A stretch of DNA of 8,934 bases, taken from NCBI GenBank assembly GCA_018970965.1, contig JAGWVG010000055.1, forward strand, positions 1 through 8,934. Reading direction: 5' to 3'. Below the pieces are notes generated by a model that was not told the origin of the DNA, made no database searches, and saw nothing but the letters and a program-made list of their open reading frames with translations. Position 1 is the first letter of the stretch. Each line of letters starts with the position of its first letter. This DNA comes from Alphaproteobacteria bacterium. Its GTDB lineage: Bacteria > Pseudomonadota > Alphaproteobacteria > Sphingomonadales > Sphingomonadaceae. Shown here piece after piece: positions 1 to 7,199 of this stretch. The position numbers and the translations under genes are program-made.

Positions 1-692
1 AGGTTTGGGAAAAGCGCGAATTCCAAAATCTTGACAACACGCGCGAACTGGGCACGCGCAACATTAAAATTGCTCTGCGCCGTCTGCGCAAATTCGCCCG
101 CGAAGGCGCAGCAGAAGAACTGGATATCAAGGCAACCATTGATGGCACGGCCCGCCAAGGTTGGCTCGACATCCATATGCGGCCTGAACGGCGCAACGCG
201 ATTAAGGTGCTGCTCTTCTTGGATGTGGGCGGATCGATGGATCCGTTCATCAAGCTGGTGGAAGAATTGTTCAGCGCCGCAACTGCGGAATTCAAGAATC
301 TTGAATTCTTCTATTTCCACAACTGCGTTTATGAAGGTGTGTGGAAAGACAATAAGCGCCGCTTTTCGGAACGCACCCCAACCTGGGAATTGCTCCATAA
401 ATTCCCGCATGATTACAAGGTCGTCTTCGTCGGCGATGCGGCGATGAGCCCTTATGAAATCTCACACCCTGGTGGATCGGTCGAGCATTTCAACGAGGAA
501 TCTGGCGCCGCTTGGATGAACCGCCTGACAAACACCTATCCCGCAGCCGTGTGGCTTAACCCCACGCCCGAGCAGCATTGGACCTATTCGCAATCCACCA
601 AAATCATCCGCGAATTGATGAATGATCGCATGTATCCGCTTACGCTGGATGGGCTGGACGAAGCCATGCGCGAGTTAACGCGCAAACATTGA
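1..692 (+). CDS. CoxE-like VWA domain protein, 5' end missing
   Basis: The frame is open from the left edge (first full codon at base 3) to TGA at 690-692, so the visible 229 residues are the C-terminal part of a longer protein; the internal ATG at 177 is not the start. A helical, basic N-terminal part (residues 1-58, with IALRRLRKFAREG) leads into a von Willebrand A fold beginning KVLLFLDVGGSMDPF (about 68-82). The metal site reads DxGxS (D74, G76, S78) instead of the classic DxSxS. Later family landmarks are VVFVGDAAMSPYEI, PGGSVEHFNEE and VWLNPTPEQHW. This matches the CoxE-type proteins (COG3825 from memory), which often sit beside a MoxR-type AAA+ ATPase and are thought to act as a chaperone or metal-insertion pair; any such partner would lie upstream, outside the window. 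The client is unknown. The gene converges on the M24 peptidase gene, with 7 nt between the stop codons. Confidence 0.88.
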   Translation, partial: VWEKREFQNLDNTRELGTRNIKIALRRLRKFAREGAAEELDIKATIDGTARQGWLDIHMRPERRNAIKVLLFLDVGGSMDPFIKLVEELFSAATAEFKNLEFFYFHNCVYEGVWKDNKRRFSERTPTWELLHKFPHDYKVVFVGDAAMSPYEISHPGGSVEHFNEESGAAWMNRLTNTYPAAVWLNPTPEQHWTYSQSTKIIRELMNDRMYPLTLDGLDEAMRELTRKH

Positions 693-699
693 GCGCGGT

Positions 700-1938
700 T
701 TAGCTAAAGGGCTTATCAATTGAGGGCGGCGGTACGCTGAACCATTCAGGGCCATGCTCCGTCATGTAGAAGCAATCTTCCAAACGGATGCCGAAATTGC
801 CGGGGATATAAAGCCCCGGCTCATTGGAAAAGCACATGCCCGGTGCCAGTGGCGTTGCCTCGCCATGCACCAGATTAACCGGCTCATGCCCATCCATGCC
901 AATGCCATGGCCCGTGCGGTGAGAGAGACCCGGCAACGTATAGCCGGGGCCATAACCAATTTTCTCATACCAGCTGCGTACCGCATCATCGACGGAACCG
1001 CATGGCCGGCCCAGTTGCGCCGCTTCAAAGGCAATTTGCTGGCCCTGGCGCACCTGCGCCCAAACATCACGCTGGCGCTTGCTCGGCTCCCCAAAAACAA
1101 AGCTGCGGGAAATATCCGAGACATAGCCATGCACTGAGCAGCCCCCGTCAAGCAGAATGGATGCCCCCTCGCTGACGATTTGCGGCTTATGTGATCCGTG
1201 TGGATAGGCCGTCGCCTCGCCAATCAGCACCAAAGCCTCGCCGCCCTTGCCGCCGTGCTTAGCTGTTTCAGCAAGAATCAAGGCGTTGATATCAGCAGGC
1301 GTCATACCCGCCTGAATTTGGCGACCCACCGCACGAAAAGCGCTGGTGGTGATATCCGCCGCGGCCTTCATAAGCGCAATCTCGGCCATGCTTTTGTGCA
1401 TCCGGCAGCCGCGGACAATGCCCGCCCCATTGAACGTCTGCACGCCCGGCAAAGCCTTTTGCAGGCCATCGACAATGAACAGACGCACCGTTTCTTCGAT
1501 GGCCACGGGCTTATTCATCAGCTTCCGCTCCCGCAGCCAGTCTGCGACCAGCGCAAGCGGATTTTCATGCTCATTCCAAGTGCGGACGCTCGCGGGAATG
1601 CCCAAAGACTCCCGGATCGACGGGGCTTCAAAAAACGGCGTGACAATGGTCACCTCGCCTTCGGCCGGAATCAGCGCCGCCGTCAGCCGTTCACTGCGCC
1701 ACCACTCGACCCCCGTGAAATAGACAAGGCTAGAGCCGGGCTCAACGATCAGCGCGCCGATGCCAGCTTGCTGCATAAGGCGCTGCACTTTGGCGAGGCG
1801 CGCAGCGCGCTCTTGTGCGCCAATGGGCTTTGCCTGCGCTGCGATAATCGTCACGCCATCTGCCGGGACCGCCTTTGCAAAAGCCGGCGTCAGCGCCAGT
1901 GCCGTGGCCGAGCCTAAAATGGATCGCCGTGAGATCAT
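700..1938 (-). CDS. M24 family metallopeptidase (Xaa-Pro peptidase-like) with Tat-type signal
   Basis: This 412-residue protein belongs to the pita-bread metallopeptidases (Xaa-Pro aminopeptidase / prolidase group), which normally use two Mn or Co ions. The start has a twin-arginine-like signal: SRRSIL at residues 3-8, a hydrophobic stretch, then AFA|K or AKA|V as likely cleavage sites (21/22 or 23/24). Export to the periplasm is therefore inferred. A creatinase-type N domain covers about 40-180 and the catalytic domain about 185-400. All five expected metal ligands are visible: D264 (LLDGG), D275 (SDISR), H344 (TGHGIG), E373 (SNEPG) and E387 (IRLED). Conserved histidines lie in PHGSH (247, 250). 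It therefore looks catalytically intact. The substrate cannot be told from sequence; X-Pro dipeptides are the default for the family. It is the last gene of the three-gene operon, 10 nt after the NamZ-like gene. ATG at 1938 has a GAGGGG ribosome binding site 6 nt away. Confidence 0.93.
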   Translation of the reverse strand: MISRRSILGSATALALTPAFAKAVPADGVTIIAAQAKPIGAQERAARLAKVQRLMQQAGIGALIVEPGSSLVYFTGVEWWRSERLTAALIPAEGEVTIVTPFFEAPSIRESLGIPASVRTWNEHENPLALVADWLRERKLMNKPVAIEETVRLFIVDGLQKALPGVQTFNGAGIVRGCRMHKSMAEIALMKAAADITTSAFRAVGRQIQAGMTPADINALILAETAKHGGKGGEALVLIGEATAYPHGSHKPQIVSEGASILLDGGCSVHGYVSDISRSFVFGEPSKRQRDVWAQVRQGQQIAFEAAQLGRPCGSVDDAVRSWYEKIGYGPGYTLPGLSHRTGHGIGMDGHEPVNLVHGEATPLAPGMCFSNEPGLYIPGNFGIRLEDCFYMTEHGPEWFSVPPPSIDKPFS

Positions 1939-1944
1939 CGCTGC

Positions 1945-1950
1945 CCCCTC
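1945..1950 (-). promoter_or_regulatory. Ribosome binding site of the M24 gene, overlapping the upstream stop
   Basis: On the minus strand the motif GAGGGG lies 6 nt before the ATG at 1938. It shares bases with the TGA stop of the NamZ-like gene (1951-1949), the whole reading TGAGGGGG. A ribosome finishing the upstream gene would sit on the initiation region of the next, which favours translational coupling (inference). It also fixes the M24 start. Confidence 0.7.
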
Positions 1951-3157
1951 AATACCTTAGAAATTCGCGCCGCTCCTCAATCCACGCCTTTTCATCGGGG
2001 ATTGTCAGCGCATCCAAATCACCCGGCAATGCGGCGGCATCATCCACCCATTCGCGTAAGAGTGGCCCGCCATTGATGACATCAATCGCAAGCACATCAT
2101 TGGTATATTCATATTTAAAGTCGGTGCCGCGCCAGATTTGATAATCGGGGTAAAGCCGCCTTATCGCTTTGAACCCTAGGGCCTGAACGCGCCATGGGCG
2201 GAAGGCCGCATGGTCATAGCCCGGCCCTTCGGCGTGAATGTGGATACCGCTGCACAGCTTGCCGACATGTTTATGAAAGGTCGGTTCAAACCAAATATCG
2301 CGCAGCTGACAGCCATTAAGCCATTCCGGCGCAAGCGCTCGCATTTCTGCGATCACCGCGCGGGCATCAATATCAGGCGCGCCAAAGATTTCGAGTGGAC
2401 GGGTTGTCCCCCGCCCTTCCGACAAGGTGGCGCCTTCAACCATCACGGTGCCGGCATAAGCACGCGCCATATTGATGTTGGGCGCATTTGGACTGGGGTT
2501 AATCCAGATCCGCTCCCCCAGCGGCCAGCCAAAGCCCGGCGCAATGTGCGGATCATAATCGCCCATCTCGATCAGCCGATACTCTACATCAAGCTTCAAA
2601 TGATGGATGAACCACAAGCCAAGCTCGCCCATTGTCAGGCCATGACGCATGGGCATAGGGCCAGCGCCCACAAAGCTTTCCCAACCCTCGCGCAGCGTTA
2701 ACCCCTCAACCGGGCGTCCTGCCGGGTTGGCTCGATCCAGAACCCAAACTGCTTTACCCTTGGCGGCGGCCGCTTCCAAAATATAACGCAGAGTTGTGAT
2801 AAAGGTGTAAATACGGCAGCCAAGATCTTGCAAATCCACAAGAATAACGTCGAAGCTGTCCAGCATCGCATCGGTTGGTGCGCGCACCTCGCCATAAAGG
2901 CTGAAAATGGGGATGCCCAATTGCGGATCGATGAAATCGGGCGATTCCACCATATTATCTTGCTTGTCGCCCCGCAGGCCATGCTGTGGGCCAAAAGCGG
3001 AACTCAGCGTAATTTCTGGGCACTGCGCCAGTGCATCGAGACTATGTGTCAGGTCCTCTGTAACAGAGGCGGGATGCGCCAGCAGCGCTACGCGGCGGCC
3101 CTTTAGGTCTGCGCGGAGGCAGGCATCCGCCAGCAATCGATCAATACCAAATTTCAT
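1949..3157 (-). CDS. DUF1343 / NamZ-like exo-beta-N-acetylmuramidase family protein (GH171)
   Basis: This 402-residue protein is of the DUF1343 family (B. subtilis YbbC), whose characterised members, named NamZ, remove MurNAc from the non-reducing end of peptidoglycan fragments. Family motifs in order: AFGPQHGLRG (54-63), VDLQDLGCRIYTF (107-119), LDRANP (140-145), RHGLTMGEL (171-179), PSPNAPN (221-227) and SEGRGTTRPLEIFGAP (246-261). The length is that of a complete protein. I chose ATG 3157, not the upstream ATG at 3193, because 3157 has GGAGAG just upstream, overlaps the previous stop as ATGA, and begins directly with the conserved domain (MKFGIDRLL). Two features are unusual: no signal peptide is visible, although YbbC/NamZ proteins are often secreted, and Q58 stands where many relatives have Glu in PEHG. 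A cytoplasmic role in amino-sugar salvage is possible; muramidase activity here is inferred from family only. Confidence 0.87.
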   Translation of the reverse strand: MKFGIDRLLADACLRADLKGRRVALLAHPASVTEDLTHSLDALAQCPEITLSSAFGPQHGLRGDKQDNMVESPDFIDPQLGIPIFSLYGEVRAPTDAMLDSFDVILVDLQDLGCRIYTFITTLRYILEAAAAKGKAVWVLDRANPAGRPVEGLTLREGWESFVGAGPMPMRHGLTMGELGLWFIHHLKLDVEYRLIEMGDYDPHIAPGFGWPLGERIWINPSPNAPNINMARAYAGTVMVEGATLSEGRGTTRPLEIFGAPDIDARAVIAEMRALAPEWLNGCQLRDIWFEPTFHKHVGKLCSGIHIHAEGPGYDHAAFRPWRVQALGFKAIRRLYPDYQIWRGTDFKYEYTNDVLAIDVINGGPLLREWVDDAAALPGDLDALTIPDEKAWIEERREFLRY

Positions 3158-3720
3158 GCTCTCTCCGCTGCCCCGACTAACAGGGCAAAGCAATCATCAT
3201 GATGAAAATCAGGTTTTTCCGGTGGATGGTTGAGAGCCCAATAGGCTTTACTGCCATCTGCACCTTCAACCACGCAGGACAAACCAAGCTGCCAATCTGA
3301 GGTAACAAACTCGGTTGGCAGAAAACCAAGATCAATTTGCGCAGACAGCACAAGGCGCCCCGCTTCCGCCAAAAAGGCAATTTCCGGACGAGCAACTATA
3401 GGCGCATCTTCCATGCCCTCTCGATAATTGAAAAAGCGATAGGCTGCCCATTGGCCTGAGGGCGACAAATTAAATTCAAAATAGGCTGTATCTGGCCCCT
3501 TGATGAAAACTTCGCAGCACGTCGTTTGCCACAGACCATCGGTGCGAACGGGCTGCGCGGCGGCAGGAATGCTTACCGCTGCTTCCGTCAGCGCAATCGT
3601 ATATATGAGCGCCAAAACACCAGCGGACACTTGCACATCCACATCAATGGCGCGCGCAATGCCGACCCCCGCCGCCGGGTGCGCGTGCAGACTGCCGCGA
3701 TGCTGCCAAATCGTCGCCAT
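3154..3720 (-). CDS. DOMON-like domain protein, function unknown
   Basis: The chosen start gives 188 residues with the hallmarks of an uncharacterised bacterial DOMON-like family: DGLWQTTCCEVFI (61-73), YFEFNLSPSGQWAAYRFF (80-97), NYREGM (98-103) and a C-terminal ALNHPPEKPDFHHDDCF (162-178). DOMON folds are beta sandwiches that bind haem or sugars in other proteins; no ligand is known to me for this type, and one CDD family of this kind is, from memory, labelled murB-like. I see no signal peptide or membrane segment. The frame extends upstream to ATG 3792 or TTG 3798 (212-214 residues), but that extension uses AGA and two AGG codons, rare elsewhere here, and lies before the usual family start, so ATG 3720 is preferred even though its ribosome binding site is poor. 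It is the first gene of the operon; its TGA overlaps the ATG of the NamZ-like gene. Confidence 0.8.
   Translation of the reverse strand: MATIWQHRGSLHAHPAAGVGIARAIDVDVQVSAGVLALIYTIALTEAAVSIPAAAQPVRTDGLWQTTCCEVFIKGPDTAYFEFNLSPSGQWAAYRFFNYREGMEDAPIVARPEIAFLAEAGRLVLSAQIDLGFLPTEFVTSDWQLGLSCVVEGADGSKAYWALNHPPEKPDFHHDDCFALLVGAAERA
3161..3166 (-). promoter_or_regulatory. Ribosome binding site deciding the NamZ-like start
   Basis: GGAGAG on the minus strand, its GGAG core 5 nt before ATG 3157, lies within the last codons of the DOMON-like gene. Together with the ATGA overlap of stop and start it supports initiation at 3157, not at the more upstream in-frame ATG at 3193. Confidence 0.75.
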
Positions 3721-3841
3721 AAACGCCGATTGGCGCGTCCTGGTGCGCTTGGCAAGCACTGCCCTTCTCCCGCTCTTTTCAAAGCCAGCCATTTTCAATC
3801 GGCCTAGGCCCTGCTAAGCGCCGCGCAAACCTAAAGAGACG
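3721..3841. promoter_or_regulatory. Divergent spacer between the DOMON-like operon and tyrS
   Basis: This 121-nt stretch (shorter if the DOMON-like gene starts at 3792 or 3798) must carry the tyrS promoter and probably the operon promoter. I find no convincing sigma-70 boxes by eye. On the plus strand AAAGAG lies just before two consecutive ATG codons at 3842 and 3845; the spacing suits the second at least as well as the first. A perfect palindrome lies at 3801-3810. Confidence 0.45.
3801..3810. repeat. Perfect 10-bp palindrome GGCCTAGGCC
   Basis: The ten bases read identically on both strands and lie 31 nt before the tyrS ATG, in the divergent spacer. CTAG is typically under-represented in bacterial genomes, so a perfect palindrome centred on it is a candidate operator half or full site. 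No repeat of it was noticed elsewhere in the window. The function is inferred only from position and symmetry. Confidence 0.4.
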
Positions 3842-5068
3842 ATGATGACCGACTATCAATCAGACCTGCTGCGCACCCTGTCTGACCGGGGCTATATCCA
3901 CCAGATTACGGACTCGGCGGCGCTCGACAAGCTGGCGCAAAGCCAGGTTGTGCCGGGCTATGTGGGCTTCGATGCGACAGCGGCTTCGCTGCACGTCGGC
4001 AACCTTGTTTCGGTCATGCTGCTGCGCCGTCTGCAGCAAGCAGGGCATAAGCCCATTGTGCTGTTGGGCGGCGGGACAACCAAGGTCGGCGATCCCTCAG
4101 GCAAAGATGAGGTACGCAAGCTGCTCGACACGGATGGCATCAACGCCAATATCGCGTCGATCCGCCGGATCTTTGAACGTTTCCTGACCTTTGGCGATGG
4201 CCCGACCGATGCAATCATGGTCAATAATGCCGATTGGCTTGATAAACTGGGTTATATTGATCTGCTGCGCGATGTGGGCCGGCATTTTACGATCAACCGG
4301 ATGCTGACATTTGATTCCGTGAAGCTGCGTCTGGATCGGGAACAACCACTGACCTTCCTCGAATTCAATTACATGATCCTACAAGCCTATGATTTTATGG
4401 AATTGTCGCGCCGTGCCGGCTGCCGCTTGCAAATGGGCGGATCTGATCAATGGGGCAATATCGTCAACGGGATTGAACTGAGCCGTCGCGTCGATGCGAC
4501 TGAGCTTTATGGCGTCACCACGCCGCTGATCACCCGTGCCGATGGTCAGAAAATGGGTAAATCCGTCTCAGGCGCAATTTGGCTGCATGAAGACCAATTA
4601 TCGCATTATGATTATTGGCAATTCTGGCGAAACACCGATGATCGCGATGTCGGCCGCTTCATGCGGCTCTTCACGGATCTGCCGCTGGATGAAATTGCGC
4701 GCTATGAGGCACTTGAAGGCAGCGAAATTAACGCCGCCAAGGTCGCGCTTGCCAATGCCGCGACTGAGCTTTGCCGTGGCAAAGAAGCGGCAATGGCTGC
4801 GGCTGAAACCGCGCGCAAAACCTTTGAAGAGGGCGTTGCGGGCGCAGATTTGCCGCGCGTCTCAGTCGCTGGAAGCATTGAAATCTTGGATGCGTTGGTT
4901 GCACTGGGCTTTGTCGGCTCACGCGGCGAAGGAAAACGTAAAATTGCCGAAGGCGCAGTGAAGGTGGATGATGAAGCCATCTCGGCTGCAGATCTGTCAA
5001 TTGCCGTCTCAGGGGAAACCAAGATCAGCCTCGGCAAGAAGCGCCACGGATTGCTGGTTTCCGCCTAA
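3842..5068 (+). CDS. tyrS: Tyrosine--tRNA ligase
   Basis: This is a class I aminoacyl-tRNA synthetase that activates tyrosine with ATP and charges tRNA-Tyr in the cytoplasm. The 408 residues are normal for a bacterial TyrS. The Rossmann catalytic domain carries the HIGH-equivalent HVGN (51-54), followed by [13 protein letters not shown] (76-88). The tyrosine pocket is seen in [11 protein letters not shown] (175-185, Y177, Q181, D184) and GGSDQWGN (199-206). The KMSKS loop is KMGKS (237-241). A helical anticodon-binding part follows, and the C-terminal 60 or so residues (about 346-405) form an S4-type RNA-binding domain. The first of two adjacent ATGs is given as start; ATG 3845 is equally plausible and would remove one residue. 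The gene is monocistronic by layout: it is divergent from the DOMON-like operon and convergent with recG, overlapping it by 4 nt at the stop codons. Confidence 0.98.
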   Translation: MMTDYQSDLLRTLSDRGYIHQITDSAALDKLAQSQVVPGYVGFDATAASLHVGNLVSVMLLRRLQQAGHKPIVLLGGGTTKVGDPSGKDEVRKLLDTDGINANIASIRRIFERFLTFGDGPTDAIMVNNADWLDKLGYIDLLRDVGRHFTINRMLTFDSVKLRLDREQPLTFLEFNYMILQAYDFMELSRRAGCRLQMGGSDQWGNIVNGIELSRRVDATELYGVTTPLITRADGQKMGKSVSGAIWLHEDQLSHYDYWQFWRNTDDRDVGRFMRLFTDLPLDEIARYEALEGSEINAAKVALANAATELCRGKEAAMAAAETARKTFEEGVAGADLPRVSVAGSIEILDALVALGFVGSRGEGKRKIAEGAVKVDDEAISAADLSIAVSGETKISLGKKRHGLLVSA

Positions 5069-7125
5069 CCCGCCTTAATCAGCCCCACTGCAGCATCGCG
5101 TTCAAACAAATAGAGCGCAATGCGTGCCGCTTGGCCGCGCGCGCTATCCAGCCCGCCATCGCGATCGACCAACAGCCGCGCATCATCATTCGCTGCGGTA
5201 ATGAGTTCGGTCACCTGTTCCGGTGATGCCAGACGAAACGCAGCATCGCCTGATTGACGGGTCCCCAATATTTCCCCTGCCCCGCGCAGCCGCAAATCTT
5301 CCTCTGCGATGCGAAAGCCATCATTGGTCTCGCGCATAAGGGCCAGCCGCGCACGCGCAGTTTCACTCAAATTCTGACCGCGCAGCAAAAGGCAGACTGA
5401 TTTTTGATCGCCCCGCCCCACTCGGCCGCGCAACTGGTGGAGCTGTGCCAGCCCAAATCGTTCTGCTTCTTCAATAATCATCAGCGTGGCATTGGGCACA
5501 TCAACGCCCACTTCAATAACTGTGGTCGCGACCAGAATGGAGAGTGCGCCACCTGCAAAGGCGGCCATGACGGCATCTTTTTCAGGCCCTTTCATTCGCC
5601 CATGAACCAGCCCGACCTTGCCGGGAAACACCTGCCGCAGTGCTTCAAACCGCGCTTCTGCTGCCGCGCGATCATTGGCCTCGCTCTCTTCCACCAGCGG
5701 GCACACCCAATAAGCTTGCCCCCCGCGCGCCACATGGCGGGCAAGACCTGCAACCACCTCGTCCACTCGCTCAGTCGACATCACGCGCGTATCAATGGGC
5801 TGGCGACCGGGCGGCATCTCATCCAACCGGCTCACATCCATTTCGCCATAATTGGACAATGTCAGCGTGCGCGGAATGGGCGTTGCGGTCATTACCAGCA
5901 GATGCGGCGGGGCCTCGGCCTTTTGCGCCAACATCAAGCGTTGGGCCACGCCAAAGCGATGCTGCTCGTCAATCACCGCAAGGCCAAGCTTTTTATAGGT
6001 CACGCCTTCCTGAAAAATGGCGTGTGTCCCGACAAGCAAATTGATGCTGCCATCCGCCAGGCCCATCAACGTTGCTTCGCGCGCGCGGCCTTTATCGCGC
6101 CCCGTGAGAATGGCGATATTGACGGGCAAGCCCGCCAATTGGCGCTGCAAGGTCTCAAAATGCTGGCGCGCCAAGATTTCCGTGGGCGCAAGCAATGCGG
6201 CCTGGCTGCCTGCTTCTACACCCATGAGCATCGCGTGCAGCGCGACCATCGTTTTGCCCGCGCCGACATCGCCCTGCAGCAGCCGAACCATTGGGGTGGA
6301 CTGAACCAAATCCCCCTCAATCTCGCGGATTGTGCGCAATTGTGCGCCTGTGAGGCTATAAGGCAGCTTCAGCATCGCCCGCAAATGCCCATCGCCTGCC
6401 AGAGGCACGCCCCGGCGGCGGCGCGAGGAGGCGCGAACCAACATCAAAGCAAGCTGATTGGCAAAAACCTCATCATAAGCCAGTCGCGTCCGCGCTTTTG
6501 CATCACTGGGGTCGGCATGGATCATCGTCAGGGCCTCTCGCCACTGTGGCCAGCCGCGCTCCGCCAATAGGCTTGACTCAATCCATTCTGGCAGGTCTGG
6601 CGCCCGTTCCAGCGCCTGGGCCACCAATTGTTGCAGACGCCGGCCCGTAAGGCCTTCTGAAAGCGGATAAATAGGTTCGCGCTCGGGCAGGCTATCGGCT
6701 TCATCCAGCTTGAGGACATAGTCTGGGTGAACCATTTGCAGCTCTTGGCCATAGCTTTCGAGCTTGCCAGAAACGCGCCGTGCCTCGCCCAGCGGCAATT
6801 GCTTCTTCGCCCAACCAGGATTGCCGCCAAAATAGACAAGCGCAATCATGTTTCCGGCATTATCCTGCGCCCAGACCCGAAACGGCCCGCGCCCGCCACT
6901 GGCGCGATAATCCATCGGCGTCAGTTCAACGGAAACAACCCGCCCCGCATAAGCGGCATCCAAAGCCTCAATCGGGATGCGATCCACATGACCCACCGGC
7001 AAATGGAAGAGAATGTCGACCAATTTTTCCAGCCCAAGCCGCTCCAGCGGCCGCGCCAATTGCGGACCTATACCTTTGAGGGCCGTCACTTCGGCAAAGA
7101 TCGGGTTGAGAAGTTCTGGTCGCAT
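5065..7125 (-). CDS. recG: ATP-dependent DNA helicase RecG
   Basis: RecG is a double-strand DNA translocase that remodels stalled forks and branch-migrates Holliday junctions. The 686 residues are a full-length RecG. The N-terminal part has a helix-hairpin-like [17 protein letters not shown] (16-32) and the wedge/OB region (about 60-150). The helicase motor follows: Walker A GDVGAGKT (285-292), motif II DEQH (386-389, the RecG form of DEAD), motif [11 protein letters not shown] (413-420), and motif [10 protein letters not shown] (564-571). The C-terminal RecG region contains [16 protein letters not shown] (611-626). All motor motifs are intact. ATG 7125 is preceded on the minus strand by AGGGA at a spacing of about 6 nt. 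It is divergent from sdhE-mfd across 74 nt, and its TAG shares bases with the TAA of tyrS. A long antisense reading frame inside the gene (plus strand, about 5404-6570) is a composition shadow. Confidence 0.98.
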   Translation of the reverse strand: MRPELLNPIFAEVTALKGIGPQLARPLERLGLEKLVDILFHLPVGHVDRIPIEALDAAYAGRVVSVELTPMDYRASGGRGPFRVWAQDNAGNMIALVYFGGNPGWAKKQLPLGEARRVSGKLESYGQELQMVHPDYVLKLDEADSLPEREPIYPLSEGLTGRRLQQLVAQALERAPDLPEWIESSLLAERGWPQWREALTMIHADPSDAKARTRLAYDEVFANQLALMLVRASSRRRRGVPLAGDGHLRAMLKLPYSLTGAQLRTIREIEGDLVQSTPMVRLLQGDVGAGKTMVALHAMLMGVEAGSQAALLAPTEILARQHFETLQRQLAGLPVNIAILTGRDKGRAREATLMGLADGSINLLVGTHAIFQEGVTYKKLGLAVIDEQHRFGVAQRLMLAQKAEAPPHLLVMTATPIPRTLTLSNYGEMDVSRLDEMPPGRQPIDTRVMSTERVDEVVAGLARHVARGGQAYWVCPLVEESEANDRAAAEARFEALRQVFPGKVGLVHGRMKGPEKDAVMAAFAGGALSILVATTVIEVGVDVPNATLMIIEEAERFGLAQLHQLRGRVGRGDQKSVCLLLRGQNLSETARARLALMRETNDGFRIAEEDLRLRGAGEILGTRQSGDAAFRLASPEQVTELITAANDDARLLVDRDGGLDSARGQAARIALYLFERDAAVGLIKAG

Positions 7126-7152
7126 GGCTATCCCTGCCCCCCTCTTACCTCA

Positions 7153-7182
7153 GCCGACTGGCACGTCAAAATGCCTGTCGGC
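7153..7182. repeat. Imperfect inverted repeat / hairpin in the recG-sdhE spacer
   Basis: Left arm GCCGACTGGCA (7153-7163) pairs with right arm TGCCTGTCGGC (7172-7182) at 10 of 11 positions, the exception being T7159 opposite T7176; the loop is the 8 nt CGTCAAAA. In RNA it would be a GC-rich stem ending 17 nt before the sdhE ATG. In DNA it could be a dyad operator serving both genes. It is not followed by a T run in either direction, so it is not an obvious intrinsic terminator. Confidence 0.6.
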
Positions 7183-7190
7183 CAATTGGC
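7181..7190. repeat. Perfect 10-bp palindrome GCCAATTGGC before sdhE
   Basis: This perfect palindrome shares two bases with the hairpin's right arm and ends 9 nt before the sdhE ATG, where a Shine-Dalgarno sequence would normally be. The same 11 bases (with a trailing G) also occur inside recG at 6134-6144, where they encode protein, so chance is a real possibility. Confidence 0.35.
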
Positions 7191-7199
7191 GTTGCACCT

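Larger units (their letters stand above)
7126..7199. promoter_or_regulatory. Divergent recG / sdhE-mfd control region
   Basis: These 74 nt separate the recG and sdhE start codons, so promoters for both directions must lie here or extend into the genes. The recG side has a readable ribosome binding site (AGGGA, complement of about 7131-7135). The sdhE side has none that I can see: the bases before its ATG read GTTGCACCT. Instead the spacer is dominated by a hairpin-forming inverted repeat (7153-7182) and a palindrome (7181-7190). No clear -35/-10 pair is visible by eye. Confidence 0.5.

Noticed and set aside
177..179. ATG as the start of the VWA protein
   Set aside because: The same frame is open and protein-like for 58 codons upstream to the window edge, and the family has a long region before the VWA fold.
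31..447. Plus-strand reading frame of 138 codons at the left edge
   Set aside because: It overlaps the VWA protein in another frame; the VWA frame carries clear family motifs and is open to the edge.
699..708. Palindrome TTTAGCTAAA at the VWA/M24 convergent junction
   Set aside because: It is short, AT-rich, without a GC stem or a T run, and largely inside the last codons of the M24 gene, so it is not a supportable terminator.
1198..1917. Plus-strand reading frame of 239 codons
   Set aside because: It is antisense to the M24 peptidase gene, which has all metal ligands and a good ribosome binding site. The antisense translation is arginine-rich and low in recognisable motifs.
3157..3193. Upstream ATG 3193 as the start of the NamZ-like protein
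   Set aside because: The 12 extra residues show no family similarity that I recognise and would lengthen the overlap with the DOMON-like gene. ATG 3157 has the ribosome binding site and the ATGA junction.
6134..6144. Second copy of GCCAATTGGCG
   Set aside because: It lies in the recG coding region and is explained by codons. I note it only because it weakens the case that the copy at 7181 is a specific operator.
5404..6570. Long plus-strand reading frame of 388 codons
   Set aside because: It lies entirely antisense to recG, whose helicase motifs are intact across the region. The translation is rich in His, Gln, Arg and Cys with no recognisable domain, as expected for a shadow frame.
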